A stretch of DNA of 43,054 bases from positions 1 through 43,054 of the forward strand of contig DMCZ01000123.1 of assembly GCA_003446655.1 (NCBI GenBank), read 5' to 3'. Shown here piece by piece: positions 31,219 through 39,063 of this stretch; position 1 is the stretch's first letter, and every line of letters starts with the position of its first letter. Position numbers and translations under genes: made by a program. The notes under the pieces are model-generated. The model did not search any database and was not told the origin of the DNA. It saw nothing but the letters and a program-made list of their open reading frames with translations. The stretch comes from Thauera sp. Its GTDB lineage: Bacteria > Pseudomonadota > Gammaproteobacteria > Burkholderiales > Rhodocyclaceae.

Positions 31219-34128
31219 TCAGTCCCTGAACGTCGGCACCTGCCGCGTCATCCCGGCGCGGATCGCGGCCTGGAGGTCCTCCGACATCAACATCGCCGCG
31301 TTCCAGGTGGCGACGCGGTCGAGGCCGTCGGCCACGCTGTGGTCGCGAGCGTAATTGAGCGTGTCCTTGGTGCCACGGATCGCGAGCGGTGACTTGGCGG
31401 CGATGGCATGGGCGAGCTGCATCACGCCCTCCATCATGCTCTCCGGCGTGTCGAAAACCCGGTTGACCAGGCCGATGCGTCCGGCCTCGGCGGCGCCGAG
31501 CTTGCGCCCGGTGTAAGCCAGCTCGCGCACCATGCCATCGCCGATCAGGCGGGGTAGTCGCTGCAGGCTGCCGACGTCGGCGACCATGCCGAGGTCGATC
31601 TCCTTGACCGAGAAGCTCGCGTCCGTTGCGCAGTAGCGCATGTCGGCGCACGCGATCAGATCGACACCGCCGCCAACGCAGGCGCCGTGGATCGCAGCGA
31701 GCACCGGTTTGCGGCAGCGCTCGATGCTCGTGAGCGTGTCCTGCAGGTCGAGGATGAGGTGGCGCAGGTTCTCACGCGTGCGCGCCTCACAGGCGTCCTT
31801 CACGGTGGGCAGGAGGCTCATCATCATCTGCAGGTCGATGCCCGCGCAGAAGTTGGCGCCCGCGCCGTTGATCAGCGCGACCCGAGCCATTGGTGTGCGA
31901 TCCACCCACTGCATCACCGCGCGGATGTCCTGCCACATCTGCATGTTCAGCGCGTTGGCCTTGTCGGGGCGGTTCAAGGTGACGACGGCAACCTGGCCGT
32001 CGAGGCTGAGGCGCAGGGTGTCGAACCGGGGCAGGGGAATGCCCGCGGTGCCGGGGGTTGTGGGCAGCTGGCCAGGGATCAGCGCAGGGGCCGAGCCGAC
32101 GCCTGCCTTCTCGATGCCTGCCGCCAGCTCGACGCCCTGCTTGATCGCACGCTTGGCGTCGAGTTCGGCGGCCACATCGGCGCCGCCGATCAGATGCACC
32201 CGCATGCCGGCTTCGAGCAGCGCCGACTGCAGTTCGCGTTGGGGTTCCTGGCCGGTGCACAGGACTATGTTGTCCACCGCCAGGATCTCGTCCTTGCCGG
32301 CGATGCTTACGTGCAGCCCAGCGTCGTCGATTCGGCGATACGTGACGCCCGCGATCATCTGCACACCGCGGTTCTTCAGCGCGGTACGGTGGATCCAGCC
32401 GGTGGTCTTGCCCAGGCCCTCGCCGACCTTGCTGGTCTTGCGCTGCAGCAGCACGATCTCGCGCGGCGCGGTTTCCAGATGCGGTTTCGTGAGGCCGCCG
32501 CGGCGGGAGTATTGCGCGTCGATGCCCCATTCGGCGTAGAACTTCTCCGGCGCCAGGCTGGGGCTGATGCCCTCGTGGCTGAGGTATTCCGCGACATCGA
32601 AGCCGATGCCGCCCGCGCCGAGGATGGCGACGCGGCGGCCGACCGGCTTCCTGTCGCGCAGCACGTCGAGGTAGCCGAGCACCTTCGGGTGATCCACACC
32701 TTCGATGTCCGGCACGCGCGGCACGATGCCACTGGCGAGCACCACGTCGTCGAACTTCCCGACGAGCTCGGCGGCGGCGACGCGGGTGTTGAGCTTGAGT
32801 ACCACGCCAGTCTGTTCGATGCGACGGCCGAAGTAGCGCAGGGTCTCGGCGAATTCCTCCTTGCCGGGGATCTGCATCGCGATGTTGAACTGCCCGCCGA
32901 TGCGCGCACCGGCCTCGAACAGCGTGACCTTGTGCCCGCGCTCGGCGGCGGTGGTGGCGAAGGCGAGGCCCGCCGGCCCGGCGCCGACCACGGCGATGGT
33001 GCGCGGTGTGGTGGTGGGCTCGATCACCAGCTCGGTCTCGTGGCAGGCGCGCGGGTTCACCAGGCAGGAGGTGATCTTGCCGGCGAAGGTGTGGTCGAGG
33101 CAGGCCTGGTTGCAGGCGATGCAGGTGTTGATGTCGGCGCCGCGGCCTTCGGCCGCCTTGCGCACGAAGTCCGGGTCGGCGAGGAAGGGGCGCGCCATCG
33201 ACACCATGTCGGCCTTGCCCTCGGCGAGGATGCCTTCGGCGACCTCGGGCGTGTTGATGCGGTTGGTGGCGATCAGCGGGATGCCGACGTGGTCCTTCAG
33301 CTTCTGCGTCACCCAGGCGAAGCCCGCGCGTGGCACGCAGGTGGCGATGGTCGGGATGCGCGCCTCGTGCCAGCCGATGCCGCTGTTGATCAGCGTGGCG
33401 CCGGCGGCCTCGATCGCCTGCGCGAGCTGCACCACCTCCTCGAAGCTGGAGCCGTCCTCGATCAGGTCCAGCATCGACAGCCGGTAGATGATGATGAAGT
33501 CGCGCCCGAGGCGTTCGCGCGTGCGGCGCACGATTTCGGTGGCGAAGCGGATGCGGTTCGCGTAACTGCCGCCCCATTCGTCGCTGCGCTTGTTGGTGTG
33601 GGCGACGATGAACTCGTTGATCAGGTAGCCCTCGGAACCCATGATCTCGACGCCGTCGTAGCCGCCTTCGCGGGCGAGTTCGGCGCAGCGCACGAAATCC
33701 GAGAGGGTGCGCTCGACGTCGGCGCTGGAGAGTTCCCGCGGCGCGAAGGGTGCGATCGGCGCCTGGATCGGGCTGGGCGCGACGAGCTCGGCGTGGTAGG
33801 CGTAGCGGCCGAAGTGCAGGATCTGCATCGCGATCCTGCCGCCCTCGCGGTGCACCGCATCGGTGATCACGCGGTGGTGCGCGGCCTCTTCCGAGGTCGT
33901 CAGCGTGGCGCCGCCGCTCCACGGCCGGCCCTCTGCATTGGGTGCGATGCCGCCGGTGACGATCAGGCCCACGCCGCCGCGCACACGCTCGGCGTAAAAG
34001 GCCGCCATGCGCTCGAAGCCGCCTTCGGCCTCTTCCAGGCCGACGTGCATCGAGCCCATCAGGAAGCGGTTGGGCAGGGTGGTGAAGCCGAGGTCCAGGG
34101 GGCGGAAGAGGTTCGGATAGGTGGGCAT
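31219..34128 (-). CDS. fadH: Fused 2,4-dienoyl-CoA reductase (FadH) and delta3,5-delta2,4-dienoyl-CoA isomerase (ECH1-like)
   Basis: The product has 969 residues. Residues 1-665 match E. coli FadH throughout: an FMN-binding barrel with GSEGYLINEF (Tyr168) and GIGWHEARIPT (His254), 4Fe-4S cysteines 336, 339, 343 and 355, an FAD Rossmann motif VVGAGPAGLAF, and an NADPH motif ILGAGGIGFD. A Pro/Gly linker (about 676-700) follows. Residues 701-969 are a crotonase domain closest by motif to ECH1: HGACVGGGVDL, VKEIDLGMVADVGSLQRLPRLIG and YARDHSVADGLDRVATWN. The catalytic pair of ECH1, a Glu and an Asp eight residues apart, is kept (Glu843, Asp851). ECH1 turns 3,5-dienoyl-CoA into 2,4-dienoyl-CoA, the substrate of FadH. 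Normal FadH is about 670 residues and ECH1 about 270, so both halves are full length. Confidence 0.93.
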   Translation of the reverse strand: MPTYPNLFRPLDLGFTTLPNRFLMGSMHVGLEEAEGGFERMAAFYAERVRGGVGLIVTGGIAPNAEGRPWSGGATLTTSEEAAHHRVITDAVHREGGRIAMQILHFGRYAYHAELVAPSPIQAPIAPFAPRELSSADVERTLSDFVRCAELAREGGYDGVEIMGSEGYLINEFIVAHTNKRSDEWGGSYANRIRFATEIVRRTRERLGRDFIIIYRLSMLDLIEDGSSFEEVVQLAQAIEAAGATLINSGIGWHEARIPTIATCVPRAGFAWVTQKLKDHVGIPLIATNRINTPEVAEGILAEGKADMVSMARPFLADPDFVRKAAEGRGADINTCIACNQACLDHTFAGKITSCLVNPRACHETELVIEPTTTPRTIAVVGAGPAGLAFATTAAERGHKVTLFEAGARIGGQFNIAMQIPGKEEFAETLRYFGRRIEQTGVVLKLNTRVAAAELVGKFDDVVLASGIVPRVPDIEGVDHPKVLGYLDVLRDRKPVGRRVAILGAGGIGFDVAEYLSHEGISPSLAPEKFYAEWGIDAQYSRRGGLTKPHLETAPREIVLLQRKTSKVGEGLGKTTGWIHRTALKNRGVQMIAGVTYRRIDDAGLHVSIAGKDEILAVDNIVLCTGQEPQRELQSALLEAGMRVHLIGGADVAAELDAKRAIKQGVELAAGIEKAGVGSAPALIPGQLPTTPGTAGIPLPRFDTLRLSLDGQVAVVTLNRPDKANALNMQMWQDIRAVMQWVDRTPMARVALINGAGANFCAGIDLQMMMSLLPTVKDACEARTRENLRHLILDLQDTLTSIERCRKPVLAAIHGACVGGGVDLIACADMRYCATDASFSVKEIDLGMVADVGSLQRLPRLIGDGMVRELAYTGRKLGAAEAGRIGLVNRVFDTPESMMEGVMQLAHAIAAKSPLAIRGTKDTLNYARDHSVADGLDRVATWNAAMLMSEDLQAAIRAGMTRQVPTFRD

Positions 34129-34294
34129 CGTCTCGCTCGCAATTGTTCTGTTCTGTTAAGGGCCGGGTGCCGGGTGCCGGGTGATTCCGGCCGCTTCTGC
34201 CCGGGGCTGGTCGCATGGCCGGACGAGAAAGCGAGGGAGGCTGACGCGCGCGCCAGAGGGGAGGGAGAACGCGCGCACCAGCAGGCAACCGCAT

Positions 34295-34356
34295 CCAACT
34301 ATGCAACCAGTTGCAAAACTGTAAAAGATCGACGCCAACTATGCAACGCGTTGCAT
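34295..34356. promoter_or_regulatory. Two PadR-type operators in the padR/fadH divergent region
   Basis: Operator 1 is ATGCAACCAGTTGCAA (34301-34316) and operator 2 is ATGCAACGCGTTGCAT (34341-34356, a perfect 16-base palindrome). Both are preceded by CCAACT, so a 13-base string CCAACTATGCAAC is repeated exactly 40 bases apart, close to four helical turns. PadR-family operators known from other bacteria have the form ATGNAAC-N2-GTTNCAT, which these match. Operator 2 overlaps the likely -35 region of padR and operator 1 overlaps the fadH promoter. Confidence 0.72.
34298..34325 (-). promoter_or_regulatory. Predicted promoter of the fused fadH gene, overlapped by operator 1
   Basis: On the minus strand TTTACA (34325-34320) and CATAGT (34303-34298) are separated by 16 bases, a reasonable sigma-70 pair. 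Operator 1 (34301-34316) fills the spacer and enters the -10 box. The transcript would start near 34291, leaving a leader of about 160 bases before the ATG at 34128. Confidence 0.5.
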
Positions 34357-34374
34357 GATCGCGCGGCACGCGGC

Positions 34375-34380
34375 TAGACT
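34375..34380 (+). promoter_or_regulatory. -10 box of padR, placed for a leaderless transcript
   Basis: GGCTAGACT puts TAGACT only six bases before the padR ATG. Transcription would start at or very near the A of the ATG at 34387. A weak -35 (TTGCAT, 34351-34356) lies 18 bases upstream inside operator 2. Confidence 0.5.
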
Positions 34381-34386
34381 CCGCTC

Positions 34387-34923
34387 ATGTCGCTCGCCCA
34401 CGCCCTGCTCACCTCGCTGCTCGAACAACCCTCGTCTGGCTACGACCTGGCGCGGCGCTTCGACAAGTCCATTGGCCACTTCTGGCAGGCCACCCACCAG
34501 CAGATCTACCGCGAGCTTGGCCGAATGGAAAAGGCCGGCTGGATCCGGTCCGAGCCCGATCCGGAAGCCGGCCGCACACGCAAGCGCACCTACCTCGTGC
34601 TGCCCGCCGGGCGGGAGGAGCTGATGCGCTGGGCCGCAGAGGCTGCGCCGCTGACCGAGTTGCGCGACGAGTTCCTCGTCCGTCTGCGCGCAGATGCGGT
34701 GATCGGGCCGCTCGACATGGTGCCCGAACTTGCGCGCCGTCGCGCTCTGCACGCCGAAAAGCTGCGCGCCTACCACGCGATCGAGGCGCGCGACTTCGCG
34801 CCCGAGGCCGAGCCCACCCGACAGCGCCGCATCCACCACCTGATCCTCAAGGCCGGCATCCAGTACGAGCAGGGCTGGATCGTGTGGTACGACGAGGCAC
34901 TGCAGGTGCTGGGGAAAGACTGA
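34387..34923 (+). CDS. PadR family transcriptional regulator
   Basis: The product has 178 residues. The N-terminal winged helix (about 1-80) has the PadR signature: HALLTSLLEQPSSGYDLARRFDKSIGHFWQATHQQIYRELGRMEKAGWI, then the wing RTRKRTYLVLPAGREEL. A helical C-terminal dimerisation domain (about 90-178) follows, giving the PadR-s2/VirR-like layout. PadR proteins usually repress a neighbouring gene and themselves and are released by a small aromatic or acyl effector. The two palindromes between this gene and the fused fadH gene fit that role. There is no ribosome site and the -10 box sits at -12 relative to the ATG. Confidence 0.9.
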   Translation: MSLAHALLTSLLEQPSSGYDLARRFDKSIGHFWQATHQQIYRELGRMEKAGWIRSEPDPEAGRTRKRTYLVLPAGREELMRWAAEAAPLTELRDEFLVRLRADAVIGPLDMVPELARRRALHAEKLRAYHAIEARDFAPEAEPTRQRRIHHLILKAGIQYEQGWIVWYDEALQVLGKD

Positions 34924-34974
34924 ACTCCCCCCGCAGAAAATTTCGTTCCGCGGAAGCGGGTTCAAGCGCTCGAA

Positions 34975-36072
34975 TCAGCGCACCGAATAGCGTTCCAGCC
35001 AGTGTGCGTAGGGCGCCGGCAGCACCCAGGTCGGACGCTCCACGCCCAGCGCACGCGCAGCCTGCATCGGCCAGTGCGGGTTGGCCAGATGGGCGCGGCC
35101 GACCATCACCAGGTCGAGCTGGCCGTCGCGCACGGTGGCGTCGGCGATCGCCGGATTGTCGATGCCCCAGGCCGCAGCCACCGGCAGGCCCGCCTCGCGG
35201 CGCACACGCTCGGCGACCGGGGCGAGGAAGGCCGGGCCCCAGGGCACCTTCGCCTTCAGGGTCGAGAAGCCGACGCTGACGCTGAGCAGGTCCAGCCCCT
35301 CGCGCCTGAAGTTGCGCGCCAGCTCGATCGACTCGGCGAGCGTCTCCTCGTCGCGGCCGTCGTATTCGATGACGCCGAAGCGCGCGGTCAGCGGCAGGTG
35401 CTCCGGCCACACCTTGCGTACCGCCTGCAGGGTCTCGAGCAGGAAGCGGCTACGATTGTCGAGGCTGCCGCCGTAGGCGTCGGTGCGCTGGTTGGCGTGC
35501 ACCGAGAAGAAGCTCTGGCCGAGGTAGCCGTGGGCGAAGTGCAGCTCCAGCCACTGGAAGCCGGCTTCCAGCGCGCGCCGGGCGGCCGCGACGAAGTCCG
35601 CGCGTACGCGGGCGATGTCCTCGAGCGTCATCGCCCGCGGCACCCTGGGCAGGTTGGCGCCGAAGGCCACCGCCGAGGGCGCGATCGTCGGCCAGCCGCG
35701 CGCGTCGTCCGCGGCGATGTGGTCGTCGCCTTCCCAAGGCCGGTTGGCGCTGGCCTTGCGGCCTGCATGGCCGATCTGGATGCCGGGCACCGCGCCGGCG
35801 GCCTTGATCGAGGCCGCGAGCGGCGCCAGGGCTTCGGCCTGGGTGTTGTTCCACAGCCCGGTGCAGTTCGGGGTGATGCGGCCTTCGGGGGAGACGGCGG
35901 TGGCCTCGACGATCACCAGGCCCCCGCCGCCGCGCGCGATCGCGGGGTAGTGCACGCGGTGCCAGTCATTGACCACGCCGTCGGTGGCCATGTACTGGCA
36001 CATCGGCGGCACGGCGATGCGGTTGCGCAGGGTGACGTCCTTGAGCTTGAAGGGCTGGAAGAGTGCGGTCAT
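34975..36072 (-). CDS. xenA: Old yellow enzyme family ene-reductase, XenA/YqjM type
   Basis: The product is a 365-residue FMN enzyme. It follows Pseudomonas XenA closely through the whole length as I remember that sequence: VPPMCQYMA with Cys25, GIQIGHAGRKASANRPWEGDD, HFAHGYLGQSFFS with His178 and His181 and Tyr183, ARFGVIEYDGRDEETL, and APYAHWLERY at the end. These residues bind the carbonyl of the substrate and tune the flavin. The class reduces activated C=C bonds of enones and maleimides and also nitro compounds with NADPH. The ATG at 36072 has AAGGA upstream. It lies 42 bases after a YqhD-like gene on the same strand and is convergent with padR. Confidence 0.92.
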   Translation of the reverse strand: MTALFQPFKLKDVTLRNRIAVPPMCQYMATDGVVNDWHRVHYPAIARGGGGLVIVEATAVSPEGRITPNCTGLWNNTQAEALAPLAASIKAAGAVPGIQIGHAGRKASANRPWEGDDHIAADDARGWPTIAPSAVAFGANLPRVPRAMTLEDIARVRADFVAAARRALEAGFQWLELHFAHGYLGQSFFSVHANQRTDAYGGSLDNRSRFLLETLQAVRKVWPEHLPLTARFGVIEYDGRDEETLAESIELARNFRREGLDLLSVSVGFSTLKAKVPWGPAFLAPVAERVRREAGLPVAAAWGIDNPAIADATVRDGQLDLVMVGRAHLANPHWPMQAARALGVERPTWVLPAPYAHWLERYSVR

Positions 36073-36114
36073 GCGGGGGATTCCTTGCTGGGTAGCGGGG
36101 AAGAAGCGCGACGG

Positions 36115-37272
36115 TCAGACGCAGGCTTCGAGGATGCGGCGGCTGGTGGCGAGGTCGAGGTCGCGGTGCTCGCCGAGCGCGGTCATGCCGTGGGCCTCGA
36201 GCTGGGCGACCAGGGCGTCGATGGCCTCGGCGCCGATGCCGTAGTCGGACAGCCGGGTCTTCACCCCGAGCGACTCGAAGAAGTCACGGGTGCGCGCGAT
36301 CGCGGCATCGATTCGGGCGTCCTCGTCGCCGTCGTGAAGCTTCCACACCCGCTCGGCGTACTGCAGCAGCTTCGCGCGCTTGGGCGCACGGCGTTCGTTC
36401 AACAGCGCAGGCAGCACGATCGCCAGCGTCTGCGCGTGGTCCAGGCCGTGCAGGGCGGTGATCTCGTGGCCGATCATGTGCGTCGCCCAGTCGTGCGGCA
36501 CGCCGGAGCCGACCGGGCCGCTCAGCGCCTGGGTCGCCGCCCACATCAGGTTGGCGCGCACGTCGTAGTCCTGCGGCGCGGCGAGCGCCTGCGGGCCGAC
36601 CTCGATCAGCGTCTGCAGCAGGCTCTCGGCGTAGCGGTCCTGCACGGCGGCGTTGACCGGATAGGTGAGGTACTGCTCGGCAACGTGCACGAAGGCATCC
36701 ACCACACCGTTGGCGATCTGGCGCGGGGGCAGGGTGTAGGTCTTCACCGGGTCCAGCACCGAAAAGCGCGGGAAGACCTGCCGGCTGAAGAAGCCGAGCT
36801 TGGCGTTGAGCGAGCGACGGGTGACGACCGCGGCGCAGTTCATCTCGGAGCCGGTCGCAGGCAGGGTCAGCACGCAGCCGAAGGGCAGCGCACCGGCAAT
36901 GCTCTTGCCGCGCGTCTGCAGGATCTCCCACGGGTCGCCGGCGTGGTTCACCGCGGCGGCGACGAACTTCGTGCCGTCGATCACCGAGCCGCCGCCCACC
37001 GCGAGCAGGAAGTCGAGCTCATCGCGGCGGATCAGTTCGACCGCATTCATCAGCGTCTCGTAGGTCGGGTTGGGCTCGATGCCGCCGAAGCGCTGCACGC
37101 TGCGCTGGCCGAGCGCGGCCTGCACCTCGGCCAGCGTGCCGTTGCGCTCGGCGCTGCCGCCGCCGTAGAGCACCAGCACGCGCGCATCGGCGGGCACCAG
37201 CTCGTCCAGGCGGGCGATCGTGCCCTCGCCAAAGAGGATGCGCGTGGGGTTGTAGAAGTCGAAATTGAGCAT
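36115..37272 (-). CDS. yqhD: Iron-containing alcohol dehydrogenase, YqhD-like aldehyde reductase
   Basis: The product has 385 residues (YqhD 387). The N terminus FDFYNPTRILFGEGTIARLDELVP is typical; the nucleotide-binding segment is VLVLYGGGSAERNG, followed by AVGGGSVIDGTKF. The metal site is spread over VVDAFVHVAEQYLT and GVPHDWATHMIGHEITALHGLDHAQTLAIVLPAL. YqhD is an NADPH-dependent reductase of short aldehydes that protects against lipid-peroxidation products. The frame opens at 37350, but the ATG at 37272 gives the family N terminus and has AAGGGA nearby. It leads a two-gene unit with the ene-reductase: both would remove reactive alpha,beta-unsaturated carbonyls. Confidence 0.9.
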   Translation of the reverse strand: MLNFDFYNPTRILFGEGTIARLDELVPADARVLVLYGGGSAERNGTLAEVQAALGQRSVQRFGGIEPNPTYETLMNAVELIRRDELDFLLAVGGGSVIDGTKFVAAAVNHAGDPWEILQTRGKSIAGALPFGCVLTLPATGSEMNCAAVVTRRSLNAKLGFFSRQVFPRFSVLDPVKTYTLPPRQIANGVVDAFVHVAEQYLTYPVNAAVQDRYAESLLQTLIEVGPQALAAPQDYDVRANLMWAATQALSGPVGSGVPHDWATHMIGHEITALHGLDHAQTLAIVLPALLNERRAPKRAKLLQYAERVWKLHDGDEDARIDAAIARTRDFFESLGVKTRLSDYGIGAEAIDALVAQLEAHGMTALGEHRDLDLATSRRILEACV

Positions 37273-37449
37273 TGGGGAGTCCCTTGTCGTTGGTTCCGGC
37301 TCCAGGCGCGGAGATGGAGTGGCGCGGGTAGGGCGTTCATCCGCGCGCAATTCGTGATTGCGGATATCTTGAGGTCATTTCTGGACGCACGGCTGGCTCC
37401 CGTTATGGCGTCGAATCTCGGATCTTTCCTTGGTGATTGCGGCTCAACT

Positions 37450-37510
37450 TACTATCGTTAATGCATGACGCACGAAGCTGTGTGAGTTAATTCCGTCCCG
37501 CAGACAGGAG
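37450..37510 (+). promoter_or_regulatory. putP leader: possible -10 and strong ribosome site
   Basis: TACTAT (37450-37455) is the best -10 candidate in the 245-base space between yqhD and putP. AGGAG (37506-37510) stands seven bases before the putP ATG. The leader contains ATGCAT and two GTTAAT strings but no operator I can name. Confidence 0.4.
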
Positions 37511-37517
37511 AATTCTA

Positions 37518-39007
37518 ATGGCTACCGGTGTTTGGATCAGCCTTCTTGGCTATTTCGCACTCATGATCGCCATCGGCTTTTATGCGATGCGCAAGTCGAC
37601 GTCTTCGTCCGAGGATTACATGCTTGCGGGCCGAAGTCTCAGTCCGCAGGTGGCGGCACTGTCGGCCGGCGCTTCGGACATGAGTGGCTGGTTGCTGCTG
37701 GGCTTGCCCGGGGCGCTGTTCGTATCGGGACTGGCTTCGGCGTGGATCGGCATCGGGCTTGTCGTGGGGGCGTTCTTCAACTGGTTGCTGGTTGCGCCGC
37801 GGCTTCGCGAACAGACCGTCCATTACGGTAATGCGATCACCATTCCGGAATTCCTGGCAAACAGGTTTCCGACGCGGGCAATGCTGATCAGGCCGATTTC
37901 CGCGATTGTCATCGTTGTGTTTTTCGCGGTGTATACGGCTTCAGGCCTGGTTGCCGGCGGTAAGCTGTTCGAGACCGCGTTCTCAGGAATCTTCAATTTC
38001 GGCGGATTGAGCGACTATGCGGTGGGCATCGTCATCACCCTGGGCGTGGTGCTGGCCTATACGGTCGTTGGTGGCTTCCTGGCGGTGAGCATGACCGACT
38101 TCGTGCAGGGCTGCATCATGATGCTGGCGCTGATCATCATGCCGGCGGTCGTGCTCTTCGGCGAGGGGGCGGCGGTTTTTCGCAGGCGTCGCAGACCCTG
38201 AATGAAGTCGATCCGACGCTTCTTTCTTGGTTCGAGGGGCTGACCTTCATCGGCTGGCTTTCCGCGGTGACCTGGGGGCTGGGTTATTTCGGGCAGCCGC
38301 ACATCATTGTGCGCTTCATGGCCATCCGCAGCCTGAGGGATGTTCCGATTGCCCGCAACATCGGCATGAGCTGGATGATCGTCTCGCTGATTGGCGCGAT
38401 CTCGCTGGGCATATTCGGCCGGGCCTATGCGATCCGCAATGGCATGGATGTCCGGGATCCGGAGACGATCTTCATCATCCTGGCGGAACTGCTTTTCCAT
38501 CCGCTGATCACCGGTTTCCTTTACGCCGCGCTGCTCGCCGCGATCATGAGCACGATTTCCAGCCAGCTCCTGGTGTCGTCATCATCGCTGACCGAGGACT
38601 TCTATCGCCTGTTCCTGCGCAAGAACGCGACGGACACCGAGCGTGTGCGCATCGGCCGGATCTGCGTCGTGCTGGTTGGTCTGGTGGCTGCGGTCATTGC
38701 ATCCGACCCGAACTCTCAGGTGCTTGCGCTGGTCGGTAATGCGTGGGCGGGTTTCGGTGCGGCGTTCGGTCCCTTGATCATCCTGTCCCTGATGTGGCCG
38801 CGCACGAACGGCGCGGGTGCGATCGCGGGCATGCTCGTGGGGGCCGCCACCGTCATGGCCTGGATTTCGCTGGGCTGGAACGGAGCGTTCATGGGTGGTC
38901 CCGGTGTCTATGAAATCATTCCCGGATTCATTGCTTCGTTCATCGCAATCCTGGTGGTGAGCAGCGTTACGGCCGATGCGGGTGAATATCAGCACATCCA
39001 TCGCTGA
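37518..39007 (+). pseudogene. putP: Sodium/proline symporter PutP, frameshifted
   Basis: The first part (37518-38201) encodes 227 residues of a PutP-type SSS transporter, including SAGASDMSGWLLLGLPGALF and IPEFLANRF. It then leaves the family and stops soon after VVLFGEG. The next frame, from about 38170, continues as FSQASQTLNEVDPTLLSWFEGL...GYFGQPHIIVRFMAIRS and runs to the TGA at 39007 with the remaining helices and SSSLTEDFYR. Adding one G to the run of five at 38165-38169 restores FGEGGGGFSQASQ and a 496-residue protein (E. coli PutP 502). It is either a real null allele or a homopolymer sequencing error. The gene looks less GC-rich than its neighbours. It precedes putA by 56 bases. Confidence 0.85.
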
Positions 39008-39063
39008 AGCGAAGGTGCGCGACGCATCGCCCGCTTACGTCGACTGACGAGGAGGGATTGAGC

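Noticed and set aside
31687..34377. Plus-strand open frame of 896 codons antisense to the fused fadH gene
   Set aside because: It is rich in Val, Ala, His, Asp and Arg with no recognisable domain, exactly as expected from the codon bias of a GC-rich gene on the other strand. The minus-strand product has complete catalytic motifs.
35002..37461. Plus-strand open frame of 819 codons over xenA and yqhD
   Set aside because: It spans two clear minus-strand genes and their intergenic region and has shadow composition without motifs.
38163..38182. Programmed frameshift in putP
   Set aside because: A shift into the second frame would need a -1 slip, but no X-XXY-YYZ heptamer is in phase (GCG GTT TTT C) and PutP is not known to use one. 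A missing G in a homopolymer explains it more simply.
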